Part shown: piece after piece, positions 1-5,689 of the stretch
Layout: each line of letters starts with the position of its first letter
How positions within the stretch are numbered: the first letter of the stretch is position 1
NCBI GenBank assembly: GCA_002402575.1
Contig: DHGD01000087.1
Location: 1 to 5,892 of the forward strand
Reading direction: 5' to 3'
DNA length: 5,892 nucleotides
Source: Syntrophomonas sp. UBA4807
Lineage (GTDB): Bacteria > Bacillota > Syntrophomonadia > Syntrophomonadales > Syntrophomonadaceae
Program-made: the position numbers and the translations under genes
Notes under the pieces: generated by a model
The model's input: the letters and a program-made list of their open reading frames with translations, nothing else
Databases searched by the model: none
Told to the model about the DNA's origin: nothing

Positions 1-56
1 CGGTAAAAGAGATTTGGGATCTGATTAAGCTGGGCAGGAGGATGATGAAGATATGA
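1..56 (+). CDS. fixC: C-terminal end of probable FixC (ETF-quinone oxidoreductase-like flavoprotein), partial
   Basis: Only the last 17 codons are present, in the frame beginning at base 3, ending ...LGRRMMKI and a TGA at 54-56. The stop overlaps the ATG of the next gene (ATGA), the usual sign of translational coupling. The fragment is too short to carry a diagnostic motif. The name rests on gene order: fixX normally follows fixC directly in fixABCX operons, where FixC is the FAD protein that passes electrons toward quinone. Its 5' part lies outside the window. The identity is inferred from the neighbour. Confidence 0.6.
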   Translation, partial: VKEIWDLIKLGRRMMKI

Positions 57-337
57 GCGAGATCATGAATTTGAAAGCCAAGCTGGGCCTGGATGTTTTC
101 AAGCCTTATGCCGAGCCTCATATTACTATTAAAGCCGGCATGGAGAAACATCACCTGCTGAAAAGAGCCGTCCTGGTATGCCCGGCCGGACTTTACAGCG
201 AAAACGCCGGCGGCGAGGTGGAACTCTCCATTGATGGCTGTCTGGAATGCGGCACCTGTCTGGTGGCCTGCGGCAGCGAGGTCTTGGAATGGCATTATCC
301 TCAGGGCGGCAGCGGGGTGCAATTCCGCTTCGGGTAA
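53..337 (+). CDS. fixX: FixX-type ferredoxin-like protein
   Basis: A 94-residue iron-sulfur protein that acts with FixC in the FixABCX (EtfABCX) complex. Electrons from NADH enter the FixAB flavoprotein and are bifurcated to ferredoxin/flavodoxin and, through FixC and FixX, to quinone. Seen here: an N-terminal KAKLGLDVFKP stretch, LVCPAGLY with Cys43, then DGCLECGTCLVACG with Cys63, Cys66, Cys69 and Cys73, and a C-terminal EWHYPQGGSGVQFRFG of the kind that closes FixX proteins. The length is normal for the family. The cysteines suffice for at least one [4Fe-4S] cluster; which ones are ligands cannot be told. The start at 53 overlaps the upstream stop and has AGGAGG at 36-41, 11 bases before it. 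An internal Met at 65 begins the part most like other FixX proteins but has no well-placed ribosome site. It is the last gene of its operon. Confidence 0.93.
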   Translation: MSEIMNLKAKLGLDVFKPYAEPHITIKAGMEKHHLLKRAVLVCPAGLYSENAGGEVELSIDGCLECGTCLVACGSEVLEWHYPQGGSGVQFRFG

Positions 338-399
338 AGGGCAAGCAAAGGAACAGGAAGGGTTTGACCGTAACTCCAACGGGGGTGAGTAGAAAAAAA

Positions 400-522
400 C
401 CGTCCCCTTGCTCCGGTGACTGCTTTGAGGCCAGGCCGGCGGGAGCATTGTAAGGAAACCCTGTAAGATAAATATATAGCTTTATAAAACGATAAAATGG
501 GGACGTTCCAACGAACGCCCCC
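400..522. repeat. Inverted GGGGACG-type motifs, possible REP/MITE-like remnant
   Basis: CGTCCCC at 401-407 is an exact inverse of GGGGACG at 499-505. On the minus strand the first copy reads CAAGGGGACGGTTTTTTT. From memory, this resembles a GGGGACGGTTC-type motif dispersed in many clostridial genomes, but I could not check this. The 91 bases between the arms show no gene. It may be a small non-autonomous repeat element, or a chance 7-bp match. Confidence 0.25.
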
Positions 523-535
523 TGCTTTCTCTGCT
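499..535 (+). terminator. Probable intrinsic terminator after the fix operon
   Basis: GGGG (499-502), a bulged A, CGTTC (504-508), a CAAC loop, GAACG (513-517) and CCCC (518-521) give a 9-bp stem with one bulge. The sequence after it, TGCTTTCTCTGCTT, is T-rich but broken by G and C, so termination may be leaky. It is placed correctly to end fixX transcription before helD. Confidence 0.5.
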
Positions 536-571
536 TATAGTATAACACAAAATGTGATTAAATATAAGTCT

Positions 572-577
572 TATAAT
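572..577 (+). promoter_or_regulatory. Possible -10 box for helD
   Basis: A perfect TATAAT lies about 75 bases before the helD start. No good -35 hexamer stands 16-18 bases upstream and there is no extended TGn, so this is only a candidate. Confidence 0.3.
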
Positions 578-638
578 GGCCGTGGTATCCGTGTATCATA
601 GGAACAATGCACTGCTTCCCGAATAATAAACCCCCAAC

Positions 639-644
639 AGGAGG
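639..644 (+). promoter_or_regulatory. Ribosome binding site that sets the helD start
   Basis: AGGAGG stands 7 bases before the in-frame TTG at 652. The in-frame ATG at 607 lies upstream of this site and has no ribosome site of its own, so TTG 652 is the likely start. Confidence 0.85.
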
Positions 645-651
645 CTTCATT

Positions 652-2895
652 TTGGACAGTTATCTGGAAGATCGAGATTACGAAGAAAAGCGTTTAAACC
701 TTACCATAGCAGTCGCGACGGCACAGTTGTCTGCGGCCCGCTTGCGCAGCCAGGAAAAAATGGCTTCGATTATTGCTGCCAAAAAAGAACTGATGGAAGA
801 TTCCTCACACTCCATATCGAACCTGTGGTCTGCGGATGGCTTTGACCAACTGGTAGAGTTGAGCCAGTACGCAAATCCAGTATCACACAAAATCGCTCAA
901 TATGAAATGGAATCGAACAAAATATTGTTGCTGGAGAAAATGATTGATTCTCCGTACTTTGCGCGCATCGACTTCATATTGGATGAATCCTCTGCGGCTA
1001 GAAAGGTATATATCGGGCTGTCTTCATTAAAGGACGACAAGTCTCGTGAAATGTATGTTTTCGATTGGAGATCGCCCATCGCCAGCGTGTTTTACCGTTT
1101 CGGAACGGGCAAAGCCTTTTACCAGGCCCCGGCAGGAAAGATTACCGGCCAAGTCAGCCTAAAACGTCAATACGAAATCAAGCAGGGGAAACTGGAATAT
1201 TTCTTTGATGCCGATGTTCAAATCATAGACCAATTTTTGAGGAACCTGTTGTCTCAAAACGCCTCCCCCAAAATGAAGACAATCGTGGAAACCATCCAAA
1301 GAGAACAGGATGTCATCATACGCGATATGGAGATAGACCTGATGATGGTGCAGGGGGTGGCGGGCAGCGGCAAGACTTCGGTGGCCCTGCATCGGGTGGC
1401 CTACCTTATGTATCAGGGGTTGTCATCCAGATTGTCCCATAACGATATACTGGTGATCTCGCCCAATACCCTGTTCGAACGGTACATTTCCAACGTGTTG
1501 CCCCAACTGGGCGAGAGCAATGTAAACTCCATTATATTTGAAGAGATACTGCGCTCGGTATTGCCGATTGAGCATTTGCAAACCAGGAATCAATTTTGGG
1601 AGGGCATGCTTTGCGATGATGATCCCGAATACCGCAATTTACTTAAGTGCAGCGCCAAGTTCAAGGGCTCCACGCAATTTATGGAAATCTTGCAGAGTTT
1701 CATAAATGATTTGCCCAACCGGTGGATTGATTACAGTGATGTCTATTATGACGGCAAAATCTTAGTGAGTCGGCAATTACTGAAGGATAAGATGATTAAG
1801 GCCAATAAAGCCTCTCTTTTGAAAACACGTTTAGAGCGATTGGAAAATCACATTCTGGAACTGGTGCATCAGCAGCGCCAAGGCCGTATGGAGAAATTGG
1901 AAAAATATATTATGCGACAATCTGGATATGAATTTGAAGTCGAAGCAGCGGCGCGCATGCTGTCCATTCATGAAAGCACCGTTTTAATAAAGCAAATACG
2001 GAAGTTTACCGAGTTAGATCATCTCGAACTTTACCGGCGGTTATTCAGCAATAAGGACTACTTCCACAGTCTGGCCCAAGATCTCGAATTGCCGGATTGC
2101 ATCGACGATATTATCGACCTTACCTGTAAAAACCTTAAAAAGGACGGTCTGAATTATGATGATGCCCCGGCTCTGGCGTTTCTCAAGCTTGAAACCCAGG
2201 GCTATACTGACTATCAGGGCATTAAACAGGTGGTAATCGATGAAGCTCAGGATTATAATCCCATCCATTACGCCATACTGAATAGCATGTTTCCCAAAGC
2301 CCGCTATACGGTGGTGGGCGATGTCGATCAAACCATTGGGAAACAGGAAGATGTATCATTCTATGAGCAAATAGCCGAGATTTTTGACAAGAAAAAGTCC
2401 ACCCTGGTGACTTTGGAGCAAAGTTTTCGATGCACCAATGAAATATTGACCTACAGTACCAGGTTTCTCGACCCGGGGTTTGAAGTTAATAATTTCAATC
2501 GCAAAGGAGATACTCCGGCGGTTGTTACGGCCCCATCCAGGCCGGCTCTCGATAACCTGATCGTAGCTGAATGTGCCACTTGCAAAGAAATGGACTATAA
2601 ATCCATAGCACTGATATGCAAAACTGAGCAGGATGCCGTTGCTTTATATGAGCGTTTGGCGGCGCAGATCGATGCCAAGTTGATAACCAGCGACATGGCC
2701 ACCGACTTATCGGGAGTTTTCATTCTGCCCCTATATATGGCCAAAGGTCTGGAGTTTGATGCGGTGCTGGTATCTGACGTGGATAAAGACCATTACCAGA
2801 GCGAAGATGACAAAAACCTTTTATACATCGCTTGCACCCGGGCTCTGCACCGACTAAACCTGTTTTACAGCGGAGAAATCAGCCCATTGCTATGA
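652..2895 (+). CDS. helD: HelD-type UvrD-like ATPase (RNA polymerase recycling/rescue factor)
   Basis: A 747-residue superfamily 1 helicase-like ATPase. HelD proteins bind RNA polymerase, push arms into its channels and use ATP to release stalled or post-termination polymerase from DNA; some variants protect against rifampicin. Seen: an N-terminal charged helical arm (about 1-85), the HelD signature DWRSPIASVFY with downstream LKRQYEI, Walker A GVAGSGKT at 235-242 (Lys241), a long inserted middle region (about 300-480) matching the position of the HelD-specific domain, Walker B VVIDEAQD (Asp530, Glu531), VVGDVDQTI, QSFRC with Arg593, MAKGLEFD at 696-703, and YIACTRA with Arg730. Length is close to the ~770 residues of Bacillus HelD and all ATPase motifs look intact. 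The start is TTG at 652, chosen by AGGAGG at 639-644; an ATG start at 607 would add 15 residues. It appears to stand alone between a terminator and a 143-base gap. It differs from UvrD/PcrA in its N-terminal arm, so a repair helicase is unlikely. Confidence 0.93.
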   Translation: MDSYLEDRDYEEKRLNLTIAVATAQLSAARLRSQEKMASIIAAKKELMEDSSHSISNLWSADGFDQLVELSQYANPVSHKIAQYEMESNKILLLEKMIDSPYFARIDFILDESSAARKVYIGLSSLKDDKSREMYVFDWRSPIASVFYRFGTGKAFYQAPAGKITGQVSLKRQYEIKQGKLEYFFDADVQIIDQFLRNLLSQNASPKMKTIVETIQREQDVIIRDMEIDLMMVQGVAGSGKTSVALHRVAYLMYQGLSSRLSHNDILVISPNTLFERYISNVLPQLGESNVNSIIFEEILRSVLPIEHLQTRNQFWEGMLCDDDPEYRNLLKCSAKFKGSTQFMEILQSFINDLPNRWIDYSDVYYDGKILVSRQLLKDKMIKANKASLLKTRLERLENHILELVHQQRQGRMEKLEKYIMRQSGYEFEVEAAARMLSIHESTVLIKQIRKFTELDHLELYRRLFSNKDYFHSLAQDLELPDCIDDIIDLTCKNLKKDGLNYDDAPALAFLKLETQGYTDYQGIKQVVIDEAQDYNPIHYAILNSMFPKARYTVVGDVDQTIGKQEDVSFYEQIAEIFDKKKSTLVTLEQSFRCTNEILTYSTRFLDPGFEVNNFNRKGDTPAVVTAPSRPALDNLIVAECATCKEMDYKSIALICKTEQDAVALYERLAAQIDAKLITSDMATDLSGVFILPLYMAKGLEFDAVLVSDVDKDHYQSEDDKNLLYIACTRALHRLNLFYSGEISPLL

Positions 2896-3024
2896 TATTA
2901 AATTCGGATGTATGGAAGTATACCAATACCCATTTACAAAAGATAGGCTGTTCATAATCGCAATGATATTGTGGGAAGACCACAGTACCTGAGTTAGAGC
3001 TTAGTTAATTAAGAAGACAATTTT

Positions 3025-3032
3025 AAGGGGTG
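3025..3032 (+). promoter_or_regulatory. Ribosome binding site that sets the acyl carrier protein start
   Basis: AAGGGGTG is complementary to the 16S 3' end apart from one missing base and stands 6 bases before TTG 3039. The in-frame GTG at 3030 lies inside this site, so it is not a plausible start. Confidence 0.8.
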
Positions 3033-3038
3033 ATAGGC

Positions 3039-3278
3039 TTGGTTTTTGAAAAAGTGGCGCAAATCCTGGCAGAAATTATGGACTGCGACTCTGAAGACAT
3101 CGGGCCGGAAACTGAATTGACAGTTGACTATGGTAGCAATGCCATCGACATTGCCAAGCTGGTAATAGAATGTGAGAAAAAATTTAAAATAACCATTTAT
3201 GACGAAGATGTTTATACCTTCAGAACGGTCAGTGATGTTGTGGAATATGTGGAGAAGATGCGGTCGGGACGGTCATAG
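3039..3278 (+). CDS. Acyl carrier protein-like protein lacking the usual attachment serine
   Basis: A 79-residue acidic four-helix carrier protein. Classical acyl carrier proteins hold acyl chains on a 4'-phosphopantetheine joined to Ser in a D-S-L motif at the start of helix II. Seen: MVFEKVAQILAEIM at the N-terminus, then an acidic loop, then DYGSNAIDIAKLVIECEKKF, then ITIYDEDVYTFRTVSDVVEYV. Aligned with [20 protein letters not shown], the serine falls on Ala35 (codon GCC). The nearest serine, Ser33, is two residues early. The rest of the fold is well kept, so this is not an obvious pseudogene. The start is TTG 3039. It is 143 bases after helD, with no visible promoter or terminator between, and no fatty acid or polyketide gene nearby. 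It may be a non-modified ACP-like regulator or structural partner, or be modified at Ser33. The fold is confident, the function is not. Confidence 0.85.
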   Translation: MVFEKVAQILAEIMDCDSEDIGPETELTVDYGSNAIDIAKLVIECEKKFKITIYDEDVYTFRTVSDVVEYVEKMRSGRS

Positions 3279-3472
3279 CAGATGAAAGCCTTTTTAAGAA
3301 TGCATGGCTTCTTCAGGGTGGTGGTTAAGAAAAGCAGGAGCTGGCAAGAGTGAGCCGTTTCAATAAATAGTGCGTCTCCTGCTATGAGGATTTTACTCTT
3401 TTTGAGGTAAAGGCTGATATGTCCGGGAGTATGCCCCGGAGTATGGATAACAGTCATCCCCCCACAGAAATA
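3279..3472 (-). pseudogene. Fragment of a metallo-beta-lactamase-fold hydrolase, frameshifted
   Basis: Read leftward from 3472 the frame gives YFCGGMTVIHTPGHTPGHI, then LYLKKSKILIAGDALFIE. This is the metal-site part of an MBL-fold hydrolase: the HTPGHTPGH motif with a zinc-ligand His, and the Asp of AGDALF. After ...FIE the frame goes wrong at an AAA run (3358-3360). Adding one A restores NGSLLPAPAFLNHHPEEAM, which is how such proteins continue. A second shift near 3294-3298 returns to the first frame (LKKAFI). The N-terminal half with the HxHxDH motif is missing and a stop lies just upstream at 3473-3475. The 3' end meets the stop of the carrier protein gene. It is a dead remnant of a gene once transcribed leftward, in line with the aminotransferase gene. 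Confidence 0.8.
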
Positions 3473-3501
3473 TCAGGCGGGCATTACTTAATCACAACCC
3501 G

Positions 3502-3670
3502 CTAGGGTATAGGAAATAGGACCTCTATATTAGTCCCTGCCGGGCTGGTTTCCACCCTGATTTCCGCATGATGTCGGGCGGCGATGCTGTAGCATACTGC
3601 CAGTCCTAAGCCGGTACCGTTCTCCTTGGTGGTCTGCAAGGGGAAGCGCCTGTTTATCCCGGTAGGTATC
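3502..3670 (-). pseudogene. C-terminal fragment of a sensor histidine kinase
   Basis: The minus-strand frame ending at TAG 3502-3504 reads TTKENGTGLGLAVCYSIAARH, followed by HAEIRVETSPAGT and ending NIEVLFPIP. This is the end of a HATPase_c domain: the G2 box GTGLGLAVC and the last two strands with the natural stop. The sequence just before it (RRFPLQ) departs from the expected PFFTTKENG, which suggests a small indel or drift. Everything upstream (sensor, HisKA, N and G1 boxes) is gone, and the fragment runs into the end of the aminotransferase gene, overlapping its stop region. An in-frame stop at 3682-3684 bars translation from further up. It is a relic left by a deletion. Confidence 0.82.
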
Positions 3671-3673
3671 AGT

Positions 3674-5053
3674 TCACCCGTTTAACTTGGAGCTGATCAT
3701 GGTCTTAGCCGCTTTTAGGGAAAGACTGGCAAAATTCTTGTGCTTGCTGAATATTTCATCCAAAGCCCGCACCACTTCGTCAAGCTGCTGGCGCTCGACG
3801 ATCAGGGGAGGCTCCAGGCGCATAACCGCAGGGTTGTGCAAGGTATAGGCAGTGATGATGTGATAATCCTTTTGCAGTACCCCGCATACCATGGCGCCGA
3901 TATTATCCTCGGCAACCTCGGCCAGCTTAGCCATTTTGTTAAGCATCCCGCCCGGGGTTTTGAATTCAATGCCGATCAGCAAGCCTTTCCCCCTGACCGC
4001 TTTGATAAAGTCATGTTTTTGCTCCAGGTTCTTTAATCTGGACAGCAGGTATTGGCCATGCTCAGCCGCCTGACGGGGCAGATCCTGTTCTATATAACAC
4101 TGCACTGCGGCCAGGGAGGCGGCGCATTGGGTGGCCATGCCGCCAAAGGTGGTGGTATGATAGGAAACCCTTTCGATGGACCCGTAGGCCTTGCTCCATA
4201 CCTGCGGAGTGGAAATAAAGGCCGCCAGGGGAACCACCCCGCCGCCAATGGATTTGCCTAATACCATGATATCAGGCGAAACATTCTCATGCTCGCAGGC
4301 GAACATCTTGCCGGTACGCCCGAAGCCGGTCTGAACTTCATCAGCAATCCACAGCACCCCGTAGCGGTCACACAAATTCCTGACATCAGTTAAATAGCCG
4401 GCGTAAGGCACATTGACCCCACCTTCACCCTGCACGCATTCACAAATGAAGGCTCCTACGTCGCGGCTTTTGAAGCGGGCTTCCAAAACGGCCGCATCCC
4501 CGTATGGAACCTGTTCGAAACCAGGCAGCAGAGGCTGAAAAGGCTGCTTGTATTTGTCCCGTCCGGAAGCCGATAAGGCACCCAAGGATTTACCGTGAAA
4601 AGCGGCGCTAGTGGATATAATCACCGGTTTGCCGCTGGCGATGCGGGCAGTCTTTAGGGCGCCTTCCACCGCTTCGGTGCCGGAACTGGCGAAAAAGCTG
4701 TGGCGCAGCTCACCGGGCGTAATTGCCGCCAGGGTTTCACCCAGCCCAGCCGCCAGGGCAGATAATCCTGACTGCATCATATTGGTGGTTTTAAGCTGCC
4801 AGATTTTTTCAATGGCGGCTATAACCTGAGGAGGATTGTGGCCCAGGTTCAAAGCCCCGAAAGCTCCCAGGAAGTCTAAATAGCGCTGTCCGTCCCCGTC
4901 CCATAAATACATGCCCTCGGCCTGGGGATAATTTCTGTCCAGACCCAGCAAAGCCAGATAACTGGGGAAGTGGGAATTAAGGTATTTCTTACTGTTGGCC
5001 ACCACACGGGCCTGGTCAAAGTGCAGCGCTTCCTCCAGAGTGATGTATCTCAA
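3674..5053 (-). CDS. Class III PLP aminotransferase, putrescine aminotransferase-like
   Basis: A 459-residue PLP enzyme of fold type I. Such enzymes move an amino group from a terminal amine (putrescine, ornithine, cadaverine and similar) to 2-oxoglutarate or pyruvate in the cytosol. Seen: SSGTEAVEGALKTAR (123-137), which binds the cofactor phosphate; AFHGKSLGALSA (151-162); QGEGGV (208-213); IADEVQTGFGRTGKMFACEH (236-255) with Asp238 for the pyridine nitrogen; LGKSIGGG (265-272) with Lys267 as the Schiff-base lysine; HTTTFGG (299-305). Length and several blocks (PLLPGF, MFACEHENV) match E. coli PatA/YgjG closely, but the substrate cannot be read from sequence, so no symbol is given. The start is TTG at 5053, supported by AGGAGG at 5063-5068 nine bases upstream. 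No terminator is seen after it; it runs into pseudogene debris. Confidence 0.9.
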   Translation of the reverse strand: MRYITLEEALHFDQARVVANSKKYLNSHFPSYLALLGLDRNYPQAEGMYLWDGDGQRYLDFLGAFGALNLGHNPPQVIAAIEKIWQLKTTNMMQSGLSALAAGLGETLAAITPGELRHSFFASSGTEAVEGALKTARIASGKPVIISTSAAFHGKSLGALSASGRDKYKQPFQPLLPGFEQVPYGDAAVLEARFKSRDVGAFICECVQGEGGVNVPYAGYLTDVRNLCDRYGVLWIADEVQTGFGRTGKMFACEHENVSPDIMVLGKSIGGGVVPLAAFISTPQVWSKAYGSIERVSYHTTTFGGMATQCAASLAAVQCYIEQDLPRQAAEHGQYLLSRLKNLEQKHDFIKAVRGKGLLIGIEFKTPGGMLNKMAKLAEVAEDNIGAMVCGVLQKDYHIITAYTLHNPAVMRLEPPLIVERQQLDEVVRALDEIFSKHKNFASLSLKAAKTMISSKLNG

Positions 5054-5062
5054 GATATTTTG

Positions 5063-5068
5063 CCTCCT
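5063..5068 (-). promoter_or_regulatory. Ribosome binding site that sets the aminotransferase start
   Basis: AGGAGG on the minus strand, 9 bases before TTG 5053-5051. No in-frame ATG is better placed. Confidence 0.8.
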
Positions 5069-5132
5069 ATGCTCAAATCAAGCCGCCCTGGGACCAGTCA
5101 ATGACGCCGCCACTGCCGCAGCATACAAGTAT

Positions 5133-5160
5133 ATTGTACCTTTAACTCATCAAATGTTAA
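5133..5160 (-). promoter_or_regulatory. Probable sigma-A promoter of the aminotransferase gene
   Basis: On the minus strand, TTAACA (5160-5155) as -35 and TACAAT (5138-5133) as -10 are 16 bases apart. Each differs from consensus by one base. Transcription would begin near 5126 and give a leader of about 70 bases without an evident riboswitch. Confidence 0.6.
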
Positions 5161-5203
5161 ATATTAAGGCCGAGACTGAAGCGGGGAAGAGCTGCCGCCC
5201 ATT

Positions 5204-5232
5204 GCTCAGCCAAACTGCCGCCTGAGCTTTTT
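5204..5232 (+). terminator. Orphan terminator-like hairpin 1
   Basis: GCTCAG (5204-5209), a 12-base loop, CTGAGC (5222-5227), then TTTTT (5228-5232). The stem is perfect but only 6 bp. On the plus strand no gene lies upstream, so it may be left from a lost gene or may stop antisense transcripts. Confidence 0.45.
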
Positions 5233-5288
5233 GGAGCCCGTTGCTGTATATATTGGGGCAGAGCACAAGCAGAAACTTGGGGCCACTT

Positions 5289-5328
5289 CCGGATACAATC
5301 AAATGTTTCCGGACAGCCGGTGTTTTTT
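5289..5328 (+). terminator. Orphan terminator-like structure 2
   Basis: CCGGATACA (5289-5297) pairs with TGTTTCCGG (5304-5312) with one mismatch. As an alternative, CCGG 5309-5312 pairs with CCGG 5317-5320 immediately before TGTTTTTT (5321-5328). The two hairpins compete for the same CCGG, which looks like an attenuator, but no gene directly follows. Confidence 0.35.
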
Positions 5329-5492
5329 CTGTACCCTATTAATAATAGCCGTACCTACTTTGGGGTAACGCTAATCGTTGACGGCTGCCGGCGTCCAGGG
5401 TTGTCAGCTGCATCAGGCGGGACTGCGCGCCTTCCCCGGAGCGCCGGCACAAACAAAAGGTTTCCGGCGGGCGTAACTCCTTTAAGACGGTA

Positions 5493-5520
5493 TTGACGCT
5501 GAGGCTGCGGTTATGATAAT
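5493..5520 (+). promoter_or_regulatory. Probable promoter of the riboswitch-dedA unit
   Basis: TTGACG (5493-5498) as -35 and GATAAT (5515-5520) as -10, 16 bases apart. Each has one mismatch to consensus. The start of transcription would fall near 5527, just before the first paired base of the aptamer. Confidence 0.65.
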
Positions 5521-5529
5521 ATATTTACA

Positions 5530-5620
5530 ATTAAAGGGGAGTAGCTTACAAGTTATAAGGTCAACAATCGGTGTAAAGCGCCTGGTCTTATACTCCCGCA
5601 GGGAAAGCAAGACCTTTGAT
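5530..5620 (+). ncRNA. yybP-ykoY (Mn2+-sensing) riboswitch aptamer
   Basis: The family signatures are present: AAAGGGGAGTAGC at 5533-5545, GTCAACA at 5560-5566, and GGGAAAGCAAGACCTTTG at 5601-5618. Helix P1 forms between 5530-5537 and 5613-5620 (8 bp with one G-U). CTTA 5545-5548 with TAAG 5556-5559, GGTG 5570-5573 with CGCC 5579-5582, and TCCC 5594-5597 with GGGA 5601-5604 could form inner helices. Members of this class bind Mn2+ and usually control metal exporters or TerC/MntP-like membrane proteins. Here it precedes a dedA gene. Assignment is by remembered consensus, not by a covariance search. Confidence 0.85.
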
Positions 5621-5660
5621 ATAACCCGGCCAGCAGCCAGGCTATATTGAAGGTCTTTTT
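5609..5660 (+). terminator. Riboswitch-controlled intrinsic terminator
   Basis: AAGACCTTTGATATA (5609-5623) pairs with TATATTGAAGGTCTT (5643-5657) over 15 bp including two G-U pairs, with a 19-base loop, followed by T's to 5660. Bases 5613-5620 are also the 3' strand of aptamer helix P1, so the two folds exclude each other. Ligand-bound aptamer should block the terminator and allow dedA transcription (ON switch). Confidence 0.85.
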
Positions 5661-5677
5661 GCATAGCTGCCAGATAC

Positions 5678-5683
5678 AGGAGG
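5678..5683 (+). promoter_or_regulatory. Ribosome binding site that sets the dedA start
   Basis: AGGAGG stands 6 bases before TTG 5690. It lies after the terminator and outside its stem, so control is probably by transcription and not by hiding this site. Confidence 0.85.
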
Positions 5684-5689
5684 ACTTAT

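Larger units (their letters stand above)
338..651. other. Intergenic region between fixX and helD
   Basis: About 310 bases without a convincing gene. It holds a stretch with inverted GGGGACG motifs (400-522), a probable terminator (499-535), a possible -10 box (572-577) and the helD ribosome site (639-644). Short open frames here have no ribosome site or recognisable residues. Confidence 0.6.
5161..5492. other. Intergenic region between the two divergent promoters
   Basis: About 330 bases without a convincing gene. It holds two plus-strand terminator-like hairpins (5204-5232, 5289-5328), an 8-bp inverted repeat (TGCCGGCG 5386-5393 with CGCCGGCA 5442-5449), and a 61-codon minus-strand open frame (5524-5339) without a clear start. 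The part from about 5380 to 5475 is much richer in GC than its surroundings. Confidence 0.5.

Noticed and set aside
129..548. A 139-codon minus-strand open frame across fixX and the gap
   Set aside because: It is antisense to fixX, rich in Arg and Pro, and has no recognisable motif; it is a shadow of the GC-rich coding strand.
607..651. ATG 607 as start of helD
   Set aside because: It has no ribosome site, and a perfect AGGAGG lies downstream of it, correctly spaced for TTG 652.
2968..2984. Small hairpin TGTGG-GAAGA-CCACA between helD and the carrier gene as terminator
   Set aside because: The stem is only 5 bp and no T-run follows.
4995..5225. A 76-codon plus-strand open frame ending in the first orphan terminator
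   Set aside because: It is antisense to the aminotransferase start, has no ribosome site and resembles nothing I know. That its stop falls in the hairpin is noted but not enough.
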